Assembly: GCF_013868155.1 (NCBI RefSeq)
Contig: NZ_JACEOG010000001.1
Location: 186,001 to 250,000, forward strand
Length of the DNA stretch: 64,000 nucleotides
Source: Aeromicrobium phoceense
Lineage (GTDB): Bacteria; Actinomycetota; Actinomycetes; Propionibacteriales; Nocardioidaceae
Reading direction: 5' to 3'
Part shown: one piece after another, positions 45,540-54,652 of the stretch
Numbering within the stretch: position 1 is the stretch's first letter
Layout: every line of letters begins with the position of its first letter
Notes under the pieces: model-generated
The model's input: only the letters and a program-made list of their open reading frames with translations
Database searches by the model: none
What the model was told of the DNA's origin: nothing
Made by a program: the position numbers and the translations under genes

Positions 45540-46805
45540 CTAGGGGGTCGGGTGGCGGCCGTCGTAAGCCAGGAAGCGGCGGCGCAGGGCCACCGAGGTG
45601 AGCACGCCGGCGATGCACAGCCCGCCGCCGATGACCATCGCCCACGGCTCGCCGACGAGTGAGGCGACCGAGCCGATCACGAAGTCGCCCAGGCGCGGCC
45701 CGCCCGCGACGACGACGATGAACAGGCCCTGCATGCGCCCGCGCATCTCGTCCGGCGCGGCCGACTGCAGGATCGTCGAGCGGTAGGCGGCACTGATCAT
45801 GTCGGAGGCGCCGGACAGCGCCAGGAACGTGACGGCCAGCCACAGCAGGCCCGGCAGCCCGATCGCCGAGAAGCCCACCGCCGCGACGCTCGCACCGTAG
45901 GCGACGATCGCCACGACGATCGCGACACCGTGCCGGTGCACCCGGCTGACCCAGCCCGACACCACGAACGCCAGCAGCGAGCCGATCGCCGGCGACGCCT
46001 GGAGCAGGCCCAGCGAGGAGGCGCCCGCGTCGCCGCCGCCCGACGTGGCGTAGACGGTGGCCGCCAGCGCGGGGAACAGCGCGCGCGGCTGGGCGAAGAC
46101 CATCGCGCACAGGTCGACGACGAACGACATCGCGATGTTGGGCGCGGTCCGCAGGAACCTCAGCCCGTCGATGACGGACCTGATGCCCGGCACCGGCATC
46201 TTCGTGGCGGGAGGGAGGGCCGGGAGTCGCACCACCGAGTACAGCGCCGCCACGTAGAGCAGCACGTCCACCACGTAGGCCGCCTCCACGCCCCGCCACG
46301 CGATCAGCGCACCTCCGACGAGCGGACCCACCGTGAACGACAGGTTCGTCGAGGCCATGCCGAGAGCGTTCGCCGCCGGCAGCAGGTGCCCGGGCAGCAG
46401 CTGAGGCAGCATCGCCGCGCGGGCCGGGTTGTTGACGGCGAAGAACAGCGCCTGCACCGCGACGACGCCGTAGAGGAAGCCGACGGACTCCACGTCGGCC
46501 ACGCTGTGCGCGACCAGCGCCATGGCCGACACCCACAGGCCGATCGCCGACGCCAGCGCCACGGTGCGACGGTCGAACGCGTCGACGAGCGCGCCTCCGT
46601 ACAGGCCGCCCACGATGAGCGGCAGCAGCCCCGCGAGGCCGACCAGGCCGACCGAGAACGACGACTCGGTGAGGGTCCAGACCTCCCAGGCGACCGCGAC
46701 CACCGACATCTGCTGGCCGAAGCCCGAGACGGCCTGCCCGATCCACAGCCTGCGGTAGGCCGGGGACACCCGCAGGGGGCGGACGTCGGTGAGGAGCTTT
46801 CGCAC
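45540..46805 (-). CDS. MFS transporter (EntS/MFS_3-like, 12 helices)
   Basis: A 421-residue transporter beginning FRLLWIGQ-like (SPAYRRLWIGQAVSGFGQQMSVVAVAWEVWTLT) with GALVDAFDRRTVALAS between helices 2 and 3, typical of MFS_3 proteins such as enterobactin exporter EntS. The similarity is family-level only; a siderophore role is not shown, though ideR is three genes away. GTG at 46805 is the start. Convergent with the hotdog gene, 3 nt apart. Confidence 0.87.
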   Translation of the reverse strand: MRKLLTDVRPLRVSPAYRRLWIGQAVSGFGQQMSVVAVAWEVWTLTESSFSVGLVGLAGLLPLIVGGLYGGALVDAFDRRTVALASAIGLWVSAMALVAHSVADVESVGFLYGVVAVQALFFAVNNPARAAMLPQLLPGHLLPAANALGMASTNLSFTVGPLVGGALIAWRGVEAAYVVDVLLYVAALYSVVRLPALPPATKMPVPGIRSVIDGLRFLRTAPNIAMSFVVDLCAMVFAQPRALFPALAATVYATSGGGDAGASSLGLLQASPAIGSLLAFVVSGWVSRVHRHGVAIVVAIVAYGASVAAVGFSAIGLPGLLWLAVTFLALSGASDMISAAYRSTILQSAAPDEMRGRMQGLFIVVVAGGPRLGDFVIGSVASLVGEPWAMVIGGGLCIAGVLTSVALRRRFLAYDGRHPTP

Positions 46806-46852
46806 CGGAGCAGCCTAGGCGCGGGTCTCGGCGCCGGTGACCGCGCCGTCGG

Positions 46853-47488
46853 TCAGGGCGCGAGCCGGTCGCGCGTCCAGTCGTCCCCGCGGCGCGTGAA
46901 CCGGATGCGGTCGTGGAGGCGGTTCTCGCGGCCGTGCCAGAACTCCAGGACCTCGGGCGCGATGCGGTAGCCACCCCATCCCTCGGGACGCCGCTCGGCG
47001 GCCCCGTGATTCTCGGCCTCGTGCCAGCGGCGCTCGAGCTCCTCGCGGCCGGCGACGACCTGCGACTGCGGCGACGAGGCCGCGCTGATCCGCGCTCCCT
47101 CCGGCCGGGCGAGGAAGTAGGCGTCCGACTCGTGCGGGTCGAGACGGGTCACCCCGCCCTCGATCCGCAGCTGGCGGTGCAGCGGGTGCCACAGCAGCAC
47201 GGCCGCCGCGCGGGGATTCTGCTCCAGCTCGCGACCCTTCCGCGAGTCGTAGTTCGTGAAGAAGTCGGCGCCGGTCGCGTCGAAGCCCTTCAGCAGCACG
47301 ATGCGCACCGAGGGCTCGCCGTCGCGGGTGGCGGTGGCCAGCGCCATCGCGTTCGGCTCGTGCACGCCCGCGGCGATCGCCTCGGCGATCCAGGCCTGCG
47401 CGAGCCCGATCGGGTCGTCCCCCGCGGTGGCCTCGTCCAGGCCGGCCTTCGCGTACTCGGTCCGCATCCGGGCCAGGTCGTCGCTCAT
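46853..47488 (-). CDS. pdxH: Pyridoxamine/pyridoxine 5'-phosphate oxidase
   Basis: A 211-residue FMN enzyme making pyridoxal 5'-phosphate. Key parts are NAMALATATRDGEPSVRIVLLKGFDATGADFFTNYDSRKGRELEQNP (FMN and PLP site), QLRIEGGV, SAASSPQSQVV and the end FWHGRENRLHDRIRFTR ... WTRDRLAP, all canonical. ATG at 47488 is the family start. Divergent from the citrate synthase gene. Confidence 0.95.
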   Translation of the reverse strand: MSDDLARMRTEYAKAGLDEATAGDDPIGLAQAWIAEAIAAGVHEPNAMALATATRDGEPSVRIVLLKGFDATGADFFTNYDSRKGRELEQNPRAAAVLLWHPLHRQLRIEGGVTRLDPHESDAYFLARPEGARISAASSPQSQVVAGREELERRWHEAENHGAAERRPEGWGGYRIAPEVLEFWHGRENRLHDRIRFTRRGDDWTRDRLAP

Positions 47489-47585
47489 GGCGCCACGGTA
47501 TCCGGGCTGACGACCGTACCTCGCGAAGCAGCCGGGAATCGACCGTGCTGCTCGTCGTAGAACGGCCACAGGGCACTATTGAGGC

Positions 47586-48701
47586 ATGACTCAAGTACAC
47601 CACGGACTGGAAGGCGTCGTAGCGTTCGAGAGCGAGATCGCCGAGCCCGACAAGGAAGGCTCCGCGCTCCGGTACCGCGGCGTCGACATCGATGACCTCG
47701 TCGGCCGCGTGCCGTTCGAGAAGATCTGGGGCCTGCTGGTCGACGGCTCCTACGACCCGGGCCTGCCTCCGGCCGAGCCGTACCCGATCCCCGTGCACTC
47801 CGGCGACATCCGCGCCGACGTCCAGAGCGCGATCGCCCAGATGGCTCCCGTGTGGGGCCTGCGTCAGCTCTACGACATCGAGACCCCCGAAGAGGTGCGC
47901 GACGACCTCGCCCGCACCGCGGTGATGGTGCTGTCGTACGTCGCCCAGGCCGCCCGCGGCCTCGGCAAGCCGATGGTCCCCCAGAGCGAGATCGACAAGT
48001 GCGACACGATCGTCGAGCGGATGCTGACCCGCTGGCGCGGTGAGGTCAACCCGGACCACGCCAAGGCCATCGACGCCTACCTGGTCTCCGCCGCCGAGCA
48101 CGGCATGAACGCCTCCACGTTCACCGCTCGCGTCATCTCCTCCACCGGCGCCGACGTGGCCGCCGCCCTCTCCGGCGCGGTCGGCGCGATGTCGGGCCCG
48201 CTGCACGGCGGCGCCCCCTCGCGCGTGCTCCACATGATCGAGCAGGTCGAGAAGACCGGCGACGCCGAGGCGTACGTCAAGAACCTCCTCGACTCCGGTG
48301 AGCGCCTCATGGGCTTCGGTCACCGCGTCTACCGCGCCGAGGACCCCCGCGCCCGCACGCTGCGTCGCACGGCCAAGGAGCTCGCCGCCCCGCGCGCCGA
48401 GGTCGCCGAGGCACTCGAGCAGGCCGCCCTGAAGGAGCTGCGCGAGCGCCGCCCCGACCGCGTCCTGGAGACGAACGTCGAGTTCTGGGCCGCGATCGTG
48501 CTGGACTTCGCGGAGATCCCCGCGAACATGTTCACCGCGATGTTCACGTCGGCGCGTACCGCCGGCTGGAGCGCCCACATCCTCGAGCAGTACAAGACCG
48601 GCCGCCTGATCCGCCCCTCGGCGATCTACACCGGTCCGGCCTCGCGCACCGCCGACGAGGTTCCCGGCTGGAACCCGGCCTGGGCCGAGACCAAGGCCTG
48701 A
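47586..48701 (+). CDS. Citrate synthase, short (CitA / citrate synthase 2) type
   Basis: A 371-residue enzyme condensing acetyl-CoA and oxaloacetate. The catalytic triad is present: His207 (GPLHGGAPSR), His246 (GFGHRVYR) and Asp307 (IVLDFAE), with the substrate His172 (AAEHGMNAST). The short length matches the second citrate synthase of actinobacteria, whose relatives may also act on propionyl-CoA as methylcitrate synthases. Strong stem-loop downstream. Confidence 0.93.
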   Translation: MTQVHHGLEGVVAFESEIAEPDKEGSALRYRGVDIDDLVGRVPFEKIWGLLVDGSYDPGLPPAEPYPIPVHSGDIRADVQSAIAQMAPVWGLRQLYDIETPEEVRDDLARTAVMVLSYVAQAARGLGKPMVPQSEIDKCDTIVERMLTRWRGEVNPDHAKAIDAYLVSAAEHGMNASTFTARVISSTGADVAAALSGAVGAMSGPLHGGAPSRVLHMIEQVEKTGDAEAYVKNLLDSGERLMGFGHRVYRAEDPRARTLRRTAKELAAPRAEVAEALEQAALKELRERRPDRVLETNVEFWAAIVLDFAEIPANMFTAMFTSARTAGWSAHILEQYKTGRLIRPSAIYTGPASRTADEVPGWNPAWAETKA

Positions 48702-48718
48702 GCCACCGCACGACCCGC

Positions 48719-48752
48719 ACGGGGTGTCGCCACGATCGTGGCGGCGCCCCGT
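48719..48752. terminator. Stem-loop after citrate synthase
   Basis: ACGGGG-tgt-CGCCAC (48719-48733) pairs with GTGGCG-gcg-CCCCGT (48738-48752) around GATC, with a 3x3 internal loop. It begins 17 nt after the stop, just before TTCTGCTTCC. Confidence 0.75.
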
Positions 48753-48826
48753 TCTGCTTCCTTACTCCTCGCACTCATCCCTTGTCTTGTTGGGGCCCAT
48801 GGATGATCTCGATACACCGCCTCGCA

Positions 48827-48958
48827 AGCTCGGCGGCACTCGATCACCGCGGGACCCGCTGAACAACGCGGCACTTCGATCGACGACGAGTCAGCTCGGC
48901 GGCACTCGTTCAACGGCGGGACCCGCTGAACACAGCGGCACTTCGATCGACGACGAGT
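48827..48958. repeat. Tandem duplicated 66-bp intergenic element
   Basis: A unit of ~66 bp starting AGCTCGGCGGCACTCG at 48827 is repeated at 48893 with only a few substitutions and one small indel. Each unit contains GGCACT twice and a potential hairpin (GCGG-gac-CCGC flanked by TTCA/TGAA). The second copy ends at the stop codon of the minus-strand glycerophosphotransferase gene (48958-48960). No gene is evident in the interval from 48753. Confidence 0.8.
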
Positions 48959-51900
48959 CAGTTCGGGGCGGCGCCGCGCTCGGACTCGTTGAAGACGGCG
49001 TCGATGACGCGGTCGGAGGCGTGCCCGTCCTCCAGCCCGCCGAAGCGCTCGCGGAACGCGGCCAGGCGGTCGGCGTACTGGACCTCGACCTCGCCGAGTC
49101 GGGCGACGGCGTCGATGACCTCGTCGCTCGTGCGCACCACGGGACCGGGCGCGATCTCCTCGAGGTCGACGTAGAAGCCGCGCAGGGCGTCGCGGTAGTG
49201 CTCGAGGTCGTAGACGTAGGAGATGATCGGCCGGCCGCGCTGGGCGTAGTCGAACATGATCGACGAGTAGTCCGTGATCAGCGCGTCGGCCACCAGCAGC
49301 AGGTCCTGCGTGTCCGGGTACTTCGAGACGTTGGCGATGCTCGCGTCGAGGTCCTTCGGCCAGGTGAACTTCACCAGCGGGTGCAGGCGCACGAGCAGGG
49401 TCACGTTCTCGCCGAGGCGCTCGGCGAAGCGGCCGAGGTCGAGGGCCATGTCGTGGGCCCACGCGCCCTTCGCGCCGGCCGCGCGGCCGTCGTCGCGGAA
49501 CGTGGGCGCGTAGAGCACCACCGTGCGGTCCTCGGGCAGGCCCAGCCGCAGTCGGGTCTCGCGTGCCCGCTGCCGGCCCACCTCGGTGTGGAACACGTCG
49601 TTGCCGGGGTACCCGGACTCGATGATCGGGCCGGTGAAGCCGAAGGCGCTGCGGAAGGCCGCGGTCGCGTACGGGCTCGGGGAGACCAGGCTCGACCACC
49701 GATCCACCAGCTCCTGCGCCTTCTGGTGGTAGTCGTCGGCGCGCCCGTGCATGACCGGCACGTCGTTCTGCATCCGCTTGAGCGGGGTGCCGTGCCACGT
49801 CTGCAGGTAGTGGGTGCCCCGCGGGCGGCGGCACAGGTCGTGCACGTTCTGGTTGAACACCCAGTAGCGCGCCCGCGACATCGTCCAGAAGTAGCGCGGC
49901 GTCAGGCGGAACACCTTGTGCGCGTCCGGCGGCACCCGCAGCGTGGAGTTGTTGACGTACCAGAGGTCCAGTGAGGTCCCCCGCTCGTGGAGGCGCTCGA
50001 ACAGGGCCCGCGGGCTGCCGCCGTAGGCACTGCCGCGGTCGCTCTCGAAGACGGCGATGTCGCGGCGCGGCAACAGGCTGCCGAAGCGGAACATCAGCGA
50101 CATCACGCGGTAGTAGTGCGGCCCGGCGCGGAAGCGCTTGAAGGCGTCGCGCACGGCGCGCACGTTGCGCAGCCGCAGCAGCCGCGTGGAGAGGCCGTCG
50201 GCGGTGCGCACCATCTCGTAGTTGCGCTCCCCGTAGCCCGATGTCGGGAGCTCGAGGAAGGCGGCGGCGCGACGCGCGTACTCGTCGTCCATCGCGAAGC
50301 CCGAGCCGGCCGACCGGGCCACCTCACCGGCCAGGTCGGCCGCGCGGTGCGCGATCGGCCCGGGCAGGGCGGTGGCGGCGTCGATGAACGGCGTGCGGGC
50401 ACCGGTGAGCACCGCGTCGTCGAAGCGGAAGAAGAACACCGGTCGCCGCAGGAACGCCGCGTCCCACGCGACGCTGGAGTAGTCGGTCACGAGGGCGGCG
50501 CTGGTGCGGATGAGCTCCTGCACGTCGGCGTCGCGGGGGGCGATCGAGATCCCCTCGAGCGGCAGGTCGTCCACCAGCGCCCGCAGGTTCGGGTGCATCA
50601 CCATGAGGATCTCGACGCCGTCGCGCTGCAGCGCCTGCAGCTGGGGGTCGTTGAGGAAGTCCAGCCAGTTGGCCAGGTAGGTGCTGGTGAGCACGCTCTC
50701 GCGGCTGGTCAGCCAGTCGCGCCAGGTGGGCATCACGAGGAGCCGGCGCTGCACCTGCGGCTCGCCCTCGAAGAGCGAGTCGTACCGCGCGAAGCCGGTC
50801 ACCTCGACCTGCGAGGGGAAGAAGTCGAGGTCCTCGATGAAGATCTGGCGCTCGGCGGCCGAGTTCACGACCACCCGGTCCGGCGGCATCTCCTGCATGT
50901 GCAGGCGGCCGTAGTTGAGCCGCACGTTCTTCATGCCGGTGACGCCGTGCTGGAGGAACACGCGCAGGCCGCGCGCGTGCCGGGCCAGCCGGGGCGACCG
51001 CGAGGCGTGCAGGTACTCCGCGTGGTGGCTGCCGACGAAGCGCGACGCCAGGGCCGTGTAGCGGATGTGCTCGCGCGAGCGGGCCGTGACGACGTTCCCG
51101 AACGGCTCGACCTTGTCGCGGTCGGGCGAGTCGGCGTCGATCACGTAGTAGGCGCGACGGTCAGGGTGGTTGCGGCGGATCCAGCGGAACAGCGCGAAGC
51201 CGTTGTCCTGCGCCTTGTAGGGCACCTCCCCCACGAGCCAGATGCCCGAGAACGGGCGCAGCGGTGCGAGCAGCCACGCCCACCGCTCGATCCGGCGCAG
51301 GTACCGGTGGTTCTCGACGGTGAAGCGCTCCGACCAGAACGCGAGCCGCTTGGCACGGAAGGTCAGGTAGGGCACCCACTGGTCGACGTGGGCACCACCC
51401 TGCGTCGGCACCGGCAGGTCGCGCAGCCTGAAGTGGGAGAAGCTCTTCTCCGCGAACGGCACCCGCACCGGCAGCTCGAACCCGTCGAGCTCCATGATCA
51501 GGTGCGGGTCGATGATGCCCTCGCGCTCGGCGTCGTCCACGGCGTCGGGCGTGATGTCGAAGCTGATCCGGTAGTCGTACAGGCCGTGCGCGGCGGTGGC
51601 GTCGAGCGACTCGACGCGCACGGGGATCTCCTGGGTGGTCCCGGAGAACCGCCACTGCAGCGACAGCCGGATGTCGCTCGCCGGACGCGAGAACGTCTTG
51701 AGGACGAGGTCCGCGGCGATCCCGCGCGGGCCGACGTCGAGCCGCTTGCCCTCCACCTCGAAGCGACGGATCGGCTCGGCGGCGTAGCGCACCGAGACGT
51801 TGCCCTGGTCGGTGACGTGGGTCCAGGCGTGCACCTGCTCGCCGAATGGGGACGCGGCGCCCTCGATCTCGATGAACGCCATCGCCGCCGAGGTGTCGGT

Positions 51901-52287
51901 GTGGTCGAAGCGGCCCAGGCGCTGCTCGGTGCGCTTCTTTCCCATCCCCTCGACCTCGACGAACAGGTCGAAGCGTCCGGCGGCCCGGCCGCCGAGCTCC
52001 CAGAGCCGCACGGGATCGAGGGCGAACGCGAACGTGGCGGACGGGGCCTGCTCGAGGCGGAGGCTGACCTGGCCGAGCCGGCTGGCGGGACGAACCACCA
52101 GGGCGACCACGCGCACCGGGTCGCGGAACTCGCCGGCGTAGTGGACGAGGCCGGCCTCGTGGCGCACCACGAGGGAGGCGTGGGGCCGGGGCGCGGGACC
52201 CTTGCCGAGGGCACGGCGCAGGCGGTCCTTCGCGCGCTCGGGCACCATCGCGACGACCCGACGCCGTACTCGACCCACGTCAGGCAT
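48958..52287 (-). CDS. Two-domain CDP-glycerol glycerophosphotransferase-like polymerase (teichoic-acid type)
   Basis: A 1109-residue protein, about twice the usual TagF size. An N-terminal ~300-residue beta-rich region is followed by two Glyphos_transf (TagB/TagF) domains. The first has LQHGVTGMKN (His447), PTWRDWLTS, MHPNLRALV and TDYSSVAWDAAFL; the second WHGTPLKRM (His832), PTFRDDGR, RLHPLVKF and TDYSSIMFDYAQRGRPI. Each keeps the two catalytic histidines of TagF. It probably builds a polyol-phosphate wall polymer from CDP-activated glycerol or ribitol. The ATG at 52287 has GAGGAG 4 nt upstream. Divergent from an acyltransferase gene. Confidence 0.88.
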   Translation of the reverse strand: MPDVGRVRRRVVAMVPERAKDRLRRALGKGPAPRPHASLVVRHEAGLVHYAGEFRDPVRVVALVVRPASRLGQVSLRLEQAPSATFAFALDPVRLWELGGRAAGRFDLFVEVEGMGKKRTEQRLGRFDHTDTSAAMAFIEIEGAASPFGEQVHAWTHVTDQGNVSVRYAAEPIRRFEVEGKRLDVGPRGIAADLVLKTFSRPASDIRLSLQWRFSGTTQEIPVRVESLDATAAHGLYDYRISFDITPDAVDDAEREGIIDPHLIMELDGFELPVRVPFAEKSFSHFRLRDLPVPTQGGAHVDQWVPYLTFRAKRLAFWSERFTVENHRYLRRIERWAWLLAPLRPFSGIWLVGEVPYKAQDNGFALFRWIRRNHPDRRAYYVIDADSPDRDKVEPFGNVVTARSREHIRYTALASRFVGSHHAEYLHASRSPRLARHARGLRVFLQHGVTGMKNVRLNYGRLHMQEMPPDRVVVNSAAERQIFIEDLDFFPSQVEVTGFARYDSLFEGEPQVQRRLLVMPTWRDWLTSRESVLTSTYLANWLDFLNDPQLQALQRDGVEILMVMHPNLRALVDDLPLEGISIAPRDADVQELIRTSAALVTDYSSVAWDAAFLRRPVFFFRFDDAVLTGARTPFIDAATALPGPIAHRAADLAGEVARSAGSGFAMDDEYARRAAAFLELPTSGYGERNYEMVRTADGLSTRLLRLRNVRAVRDAFKRFRAGPHYYRVMSLMFRFGSLLPRRDIAVFESDRGSAYGGSPRALFERLHERGTSLDLWYVNNSTLRVPPDAHKVFRLTPRYFWTMSRARYWVFNQNVHDLCRRPRGTHYLQTWHGTPLKRMQNDVPVMHGRADDYHQKAQELVDRWSSLVSPSPYATAAFRSAFGFTGPIIESGYPGNDVFHTEVGRQRARETRLRLGLPEDRTVVLYAPTFRDDGRAAGAKGAWAHDMALDLGRFAERLGENVTLLVRLHPLVKFTWPKDLDASIANVSKYPDTQDLLLVADALITDYSSIMFDYAQRGRPIISYVYDLEHYRDALRGFYVDLEEIAPGPVVRTSDEVIDAVARLGEVEVQYADRLAAFRERFGGLEDGHASDRVIDAVFNESERGAAPN

Positions 52288-52427
52288 GCTCTCCTCGGTT
52301 CCCGTCGACTTCACGGCGGGACGCCCCCACCACGCGATTCTCGATTCTAGAGGGGGACGCCGCGTCCCGACCGGTCGCCCGCGGGCCGCGGTGGGCGCGA
52401 TGGGGACCGCCCTCGTATCGTGGTGCG

Positions 52428-54497
52428 GTGCCCGCCAGTCCTCCCAGCGACCGATTCAGGGCCGAGATCTCGGCCCTGCGCGCCTGTGCCGTGCTGCTCG
52501 TGGTCATCTACCACCTCTGGCCGGGGCGCCTTCCGGGCGGCTACATCGGCGTCGACGTCTTCTTCGTCATCTCCGGCTTCCTGATCACCGGGCACCTGCT
52601 GCGCGAGTCCGCCGACACCGGGAAGGTCGACCTGGCCCGGTTCTGGGCGCGCCGCGCCCGGCGCCTGCTGCCGGCGGCGTACCTCGTGCTGGCCGTGTCC
52701 GCGCTCGCCGTCTGGCTCTGGATGCCGCTGGTCACCTGGAGCCAGAACTTCAAGGAGATCGTCGCCTCGGCGCTGTACGTGCAGAACTGGGCCCTGGCGG
52801 CCGACTCGGTGAACTACCTCGCCGCCGAGAACGACCCGACGACCGTGCAGCACTACTGGACGCTCTCGATCGAGGAGCAGTTCTACCTCGTGTGGCCGCT
52901 GCTGGTGATCCTGGCCACCGTCCTGGCGGTGCGGACGGGTCGGTCACGCAAGCTCATGGTCGCCCTCGTGCTCGGCACCGCGACCGTCGCGAGCCTGGCG
53001 TACTCGCTGTGGATCACCCAGGCGAACCCGCCGGCCGCCTACTTCGTCACCCCGGCGCGGGCGTGGCAGTTCGGCGCCGGCGCCCTGCTGGCGCTCGCGA
53101 TGGGCAGCGCCACGGTGCGCCGCGGAGCACCCACCGCCCTGCTGTCGTGGGCGGGCTTCCTGACGCTGGCATGGTGCGGCCTGACGTACGACGACTCCAC
53201 GCCGTTCCCGGGCACCGCCGCGATCGTCCCCGTGGTGGCCACCCTCGCGGTGATCTGGGCGGGCGAGCCCCGGGGCGTCCTCTCCCCCACGCCCGTCATG
53301 CGGTGGCGCCCCACCCACACCCTCGGCGAGATCTCCTACTCGATGTACCTGTGGCACTGGCCGCCGATCGTGATCCTGCCGTTCGTGCTGGGCCACGAGT
53401 TGGGGCTCGGCCCGCGCGTCGGGATCCTCGTGTTCACGATCGTCGCCGCCTGGGCCACCAAGCGCTGGGTCGAGGACCCCATCCGCTTCACGCACCGCTT
53501 CGGTCTGCGCCGGCCGGCCATCACGGGACTGGCCACTCTGGTCGGCGCGGCCGCGCTCGTCGGGGCGTCGCTGGCCGGGCACCAGACCGCCGCCGCGGCC
53601 CAGGAGCGCGCCGTCGCCGTCGCCGAGAAGCTGGTCGAAGACGCCCCCGCCTGCTTCGGCGCGGCCTCGCGCGATCCCGAGAACCCGTGCCACAACCCCG
53701 AGCTCGACGACCAGCTGATCCCGTCGCCCGAGGCCGTGGTCAACGACTACGAGAAGGAGTACCCGGACTGCTTCGGGGGTGTGCACGACACCGAGCTCAA
53801 CGACTGCACCTTCGGCGACCTCGACGACGACTCGCTGCCGCACGTGACCCTCGTGGGCGACTCCCACGCCCGGTCGTTCCTGCCCACGCTGGTCCGGATG
53901 GCCGACCAGAAGCTCATCACGCTCTCCGCCCAGCTGAGGAGCAGCTGCTCGTGGACCCGTGACGAACCCGACCACGACGACCCGCTGCGCGTCAGCACCT
54001 GCCAGGAGTTCAAGGCGAACCTCCAGGAGTGGCTGCTCGATCGCACCGACTCCACCGACCTGGTCCTGACCACCGGCTACGCCCGGATGCTCAGCGGGTC
54101 GAACGAGGAGCGCGTCGAGAGCATGGAGGCCGTGTGGCGTCCGGTGCTGGACCGGGGCGTGCGGGTGGTCGCGATCCGCGACAACCCCCGCCTGCCGCGC
54201 GCCCCGCAGAAGTGCCTCGCCCAGCTGGAGAGCATCACGCCGGACGCGTGCGCATTCAGCCGCGAGGAGGCCTTGTCGCACTTCGACGCCTTCGCGACCG
54301 CCGGCCGCCAGGTCGAGGGCGCGCAGACGCTGGACCTGAGCGACCTCTACTGCGACGACGAGACCTGCCCGTCGATCATCGGCGGCGTGAACGTGTACCG
54401 CGACATCACCCACCTGAGCGTCACGTACGTGCGCACGATGACGCCGTACGTGTACCGGCGACTGGTGGACATGAACGCCCTGCCGCGTCCCTCGTGA
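52428..54497 (+). CDS. OafA/YrhL acyltransferase fused to SGNH domain
   Basis: A 689-residue membrane protein. The acyltransferase-3 unit (~8-375) starts FRAEISALRACAVLLVVIYHLWPGRLPGGYIGVDVFFVISGF, with the catalytic His in YHLW, RRARRLLPAAY, and about ten helices. After a helix at ~365-385, an extracytoplasmic SGNH-type esterase domain begins, with nucleophile Ser479 (VGDSHARSFLPTL) and a terminal DITHLSVTY. Such proteins O-acylate surface polysaccharides. Next to the glycerophosphotransferase it may modify the wall polymer. GTG at 52428 is the start. Confidence 0.92.
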   Translation: MPASPPSDRFRAEISALRACAVLLVVIYHLWPGRLPGGYIGVDVFFVISGFLITGHLLRESADTGKVDLARFWARRARRLLPAAYLVLAVSALAVWLWMPLVTWSQNFKEIVASALYVQNWALAADSVNYLAAENDPTTVQHYWTLSIEEQFYLVWPLLVILATVLAVRTGRSRKLMVALVLGTATVASLAYSLWITQANPPAAYFVTPARAWQFGAGALLALAMGSATVRRGAPTALLSWAGFLTLAWCGLTYDDSTPFPGTAAIVPVVATLAVIWAGEPRGVLSPTPVMRWRPTHTLGEISYSMYLWHWPPIVILPFVLGHELGLGPRVGILVFTIVAAWATKRWVEDPIRFTHRFGLRRPAITGLATLVGAAALVGASLAGHQTAAAAQERAVAVAEKLVEDAPACFGAASRDPENPCHNPELDDQLIPSPEAVVNDYEKEYPDCFGGVHDTELNDCTFGDLDDDSLPHVTLVGDSHARSFLPTLVRMADQKLITLSAQLRSSCSWTRDEPDHDDPLRVSTCQEFKANLQEWLLDRTDSTDLVLTTGYARMLSGSNEERVESMEAVWRPVLDRGVRVVAIRDNPRLPRAPQKCLAQLESITPDACAFSREEALSHFDAFATAGRQVEGAQTLDLSDLYCDDETCPSIIGGVNVYRDITHLSVTYVRTMTPYVYRRLVDMNALPRPS

Positions 54498-54516
54498 GGG
54501 CCCCTGACATGACGAT

Positions 54517-54561
54517 GCCGCGGCGCCGTATCACCCCCCCGAGGTGATGCGACGACGCGGC
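54517..54561. terminator. Bipartite stem-loop after the acyltransferase gene
   Basis: ATCACC (54530-54535) pairs with GGTGAT (54543-54548); outside a 7x7 internal loop GCCGCG (54517-54522) pairs with CGCGGC (54556-54561). It lies 20 nt past the stop, in a convergent gap. Confidence 0.55.
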
Positions 54562-54586
54562 GGTCGCTGAGGGAAGACTAACCCAT

Positions 54587-54622
54587 CCGCTAGTTCTTTG
54601 TAACTAGTCCGCTGGTTCTTTT
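54587..54622. repeat. Short direct and inverted repeats in an A/T-rich spot
   Basis: CCGCTAGTTCTTT (54587-54599) recurs as CCGCTGGTTCTTT (54609-54621), a 22-bp period with one mismatch. CTAGTT (54590-54595) and AACTAG (54602-54607) form an inverted repeat. Local A+T is much higher than in the rest of the window. Confidence 0.55.
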
Positions 54623-54652
54623 CGGCGTGTCACTGCGAGTTCATCTCTCGGT

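Noticed and set aside
46806..46852. IdeR iron box near the EntS-like MFS gene
   Set aside because: Only a short CCTAGG-like palindrome is present; it does not match the 19-bp iron-box pattern.
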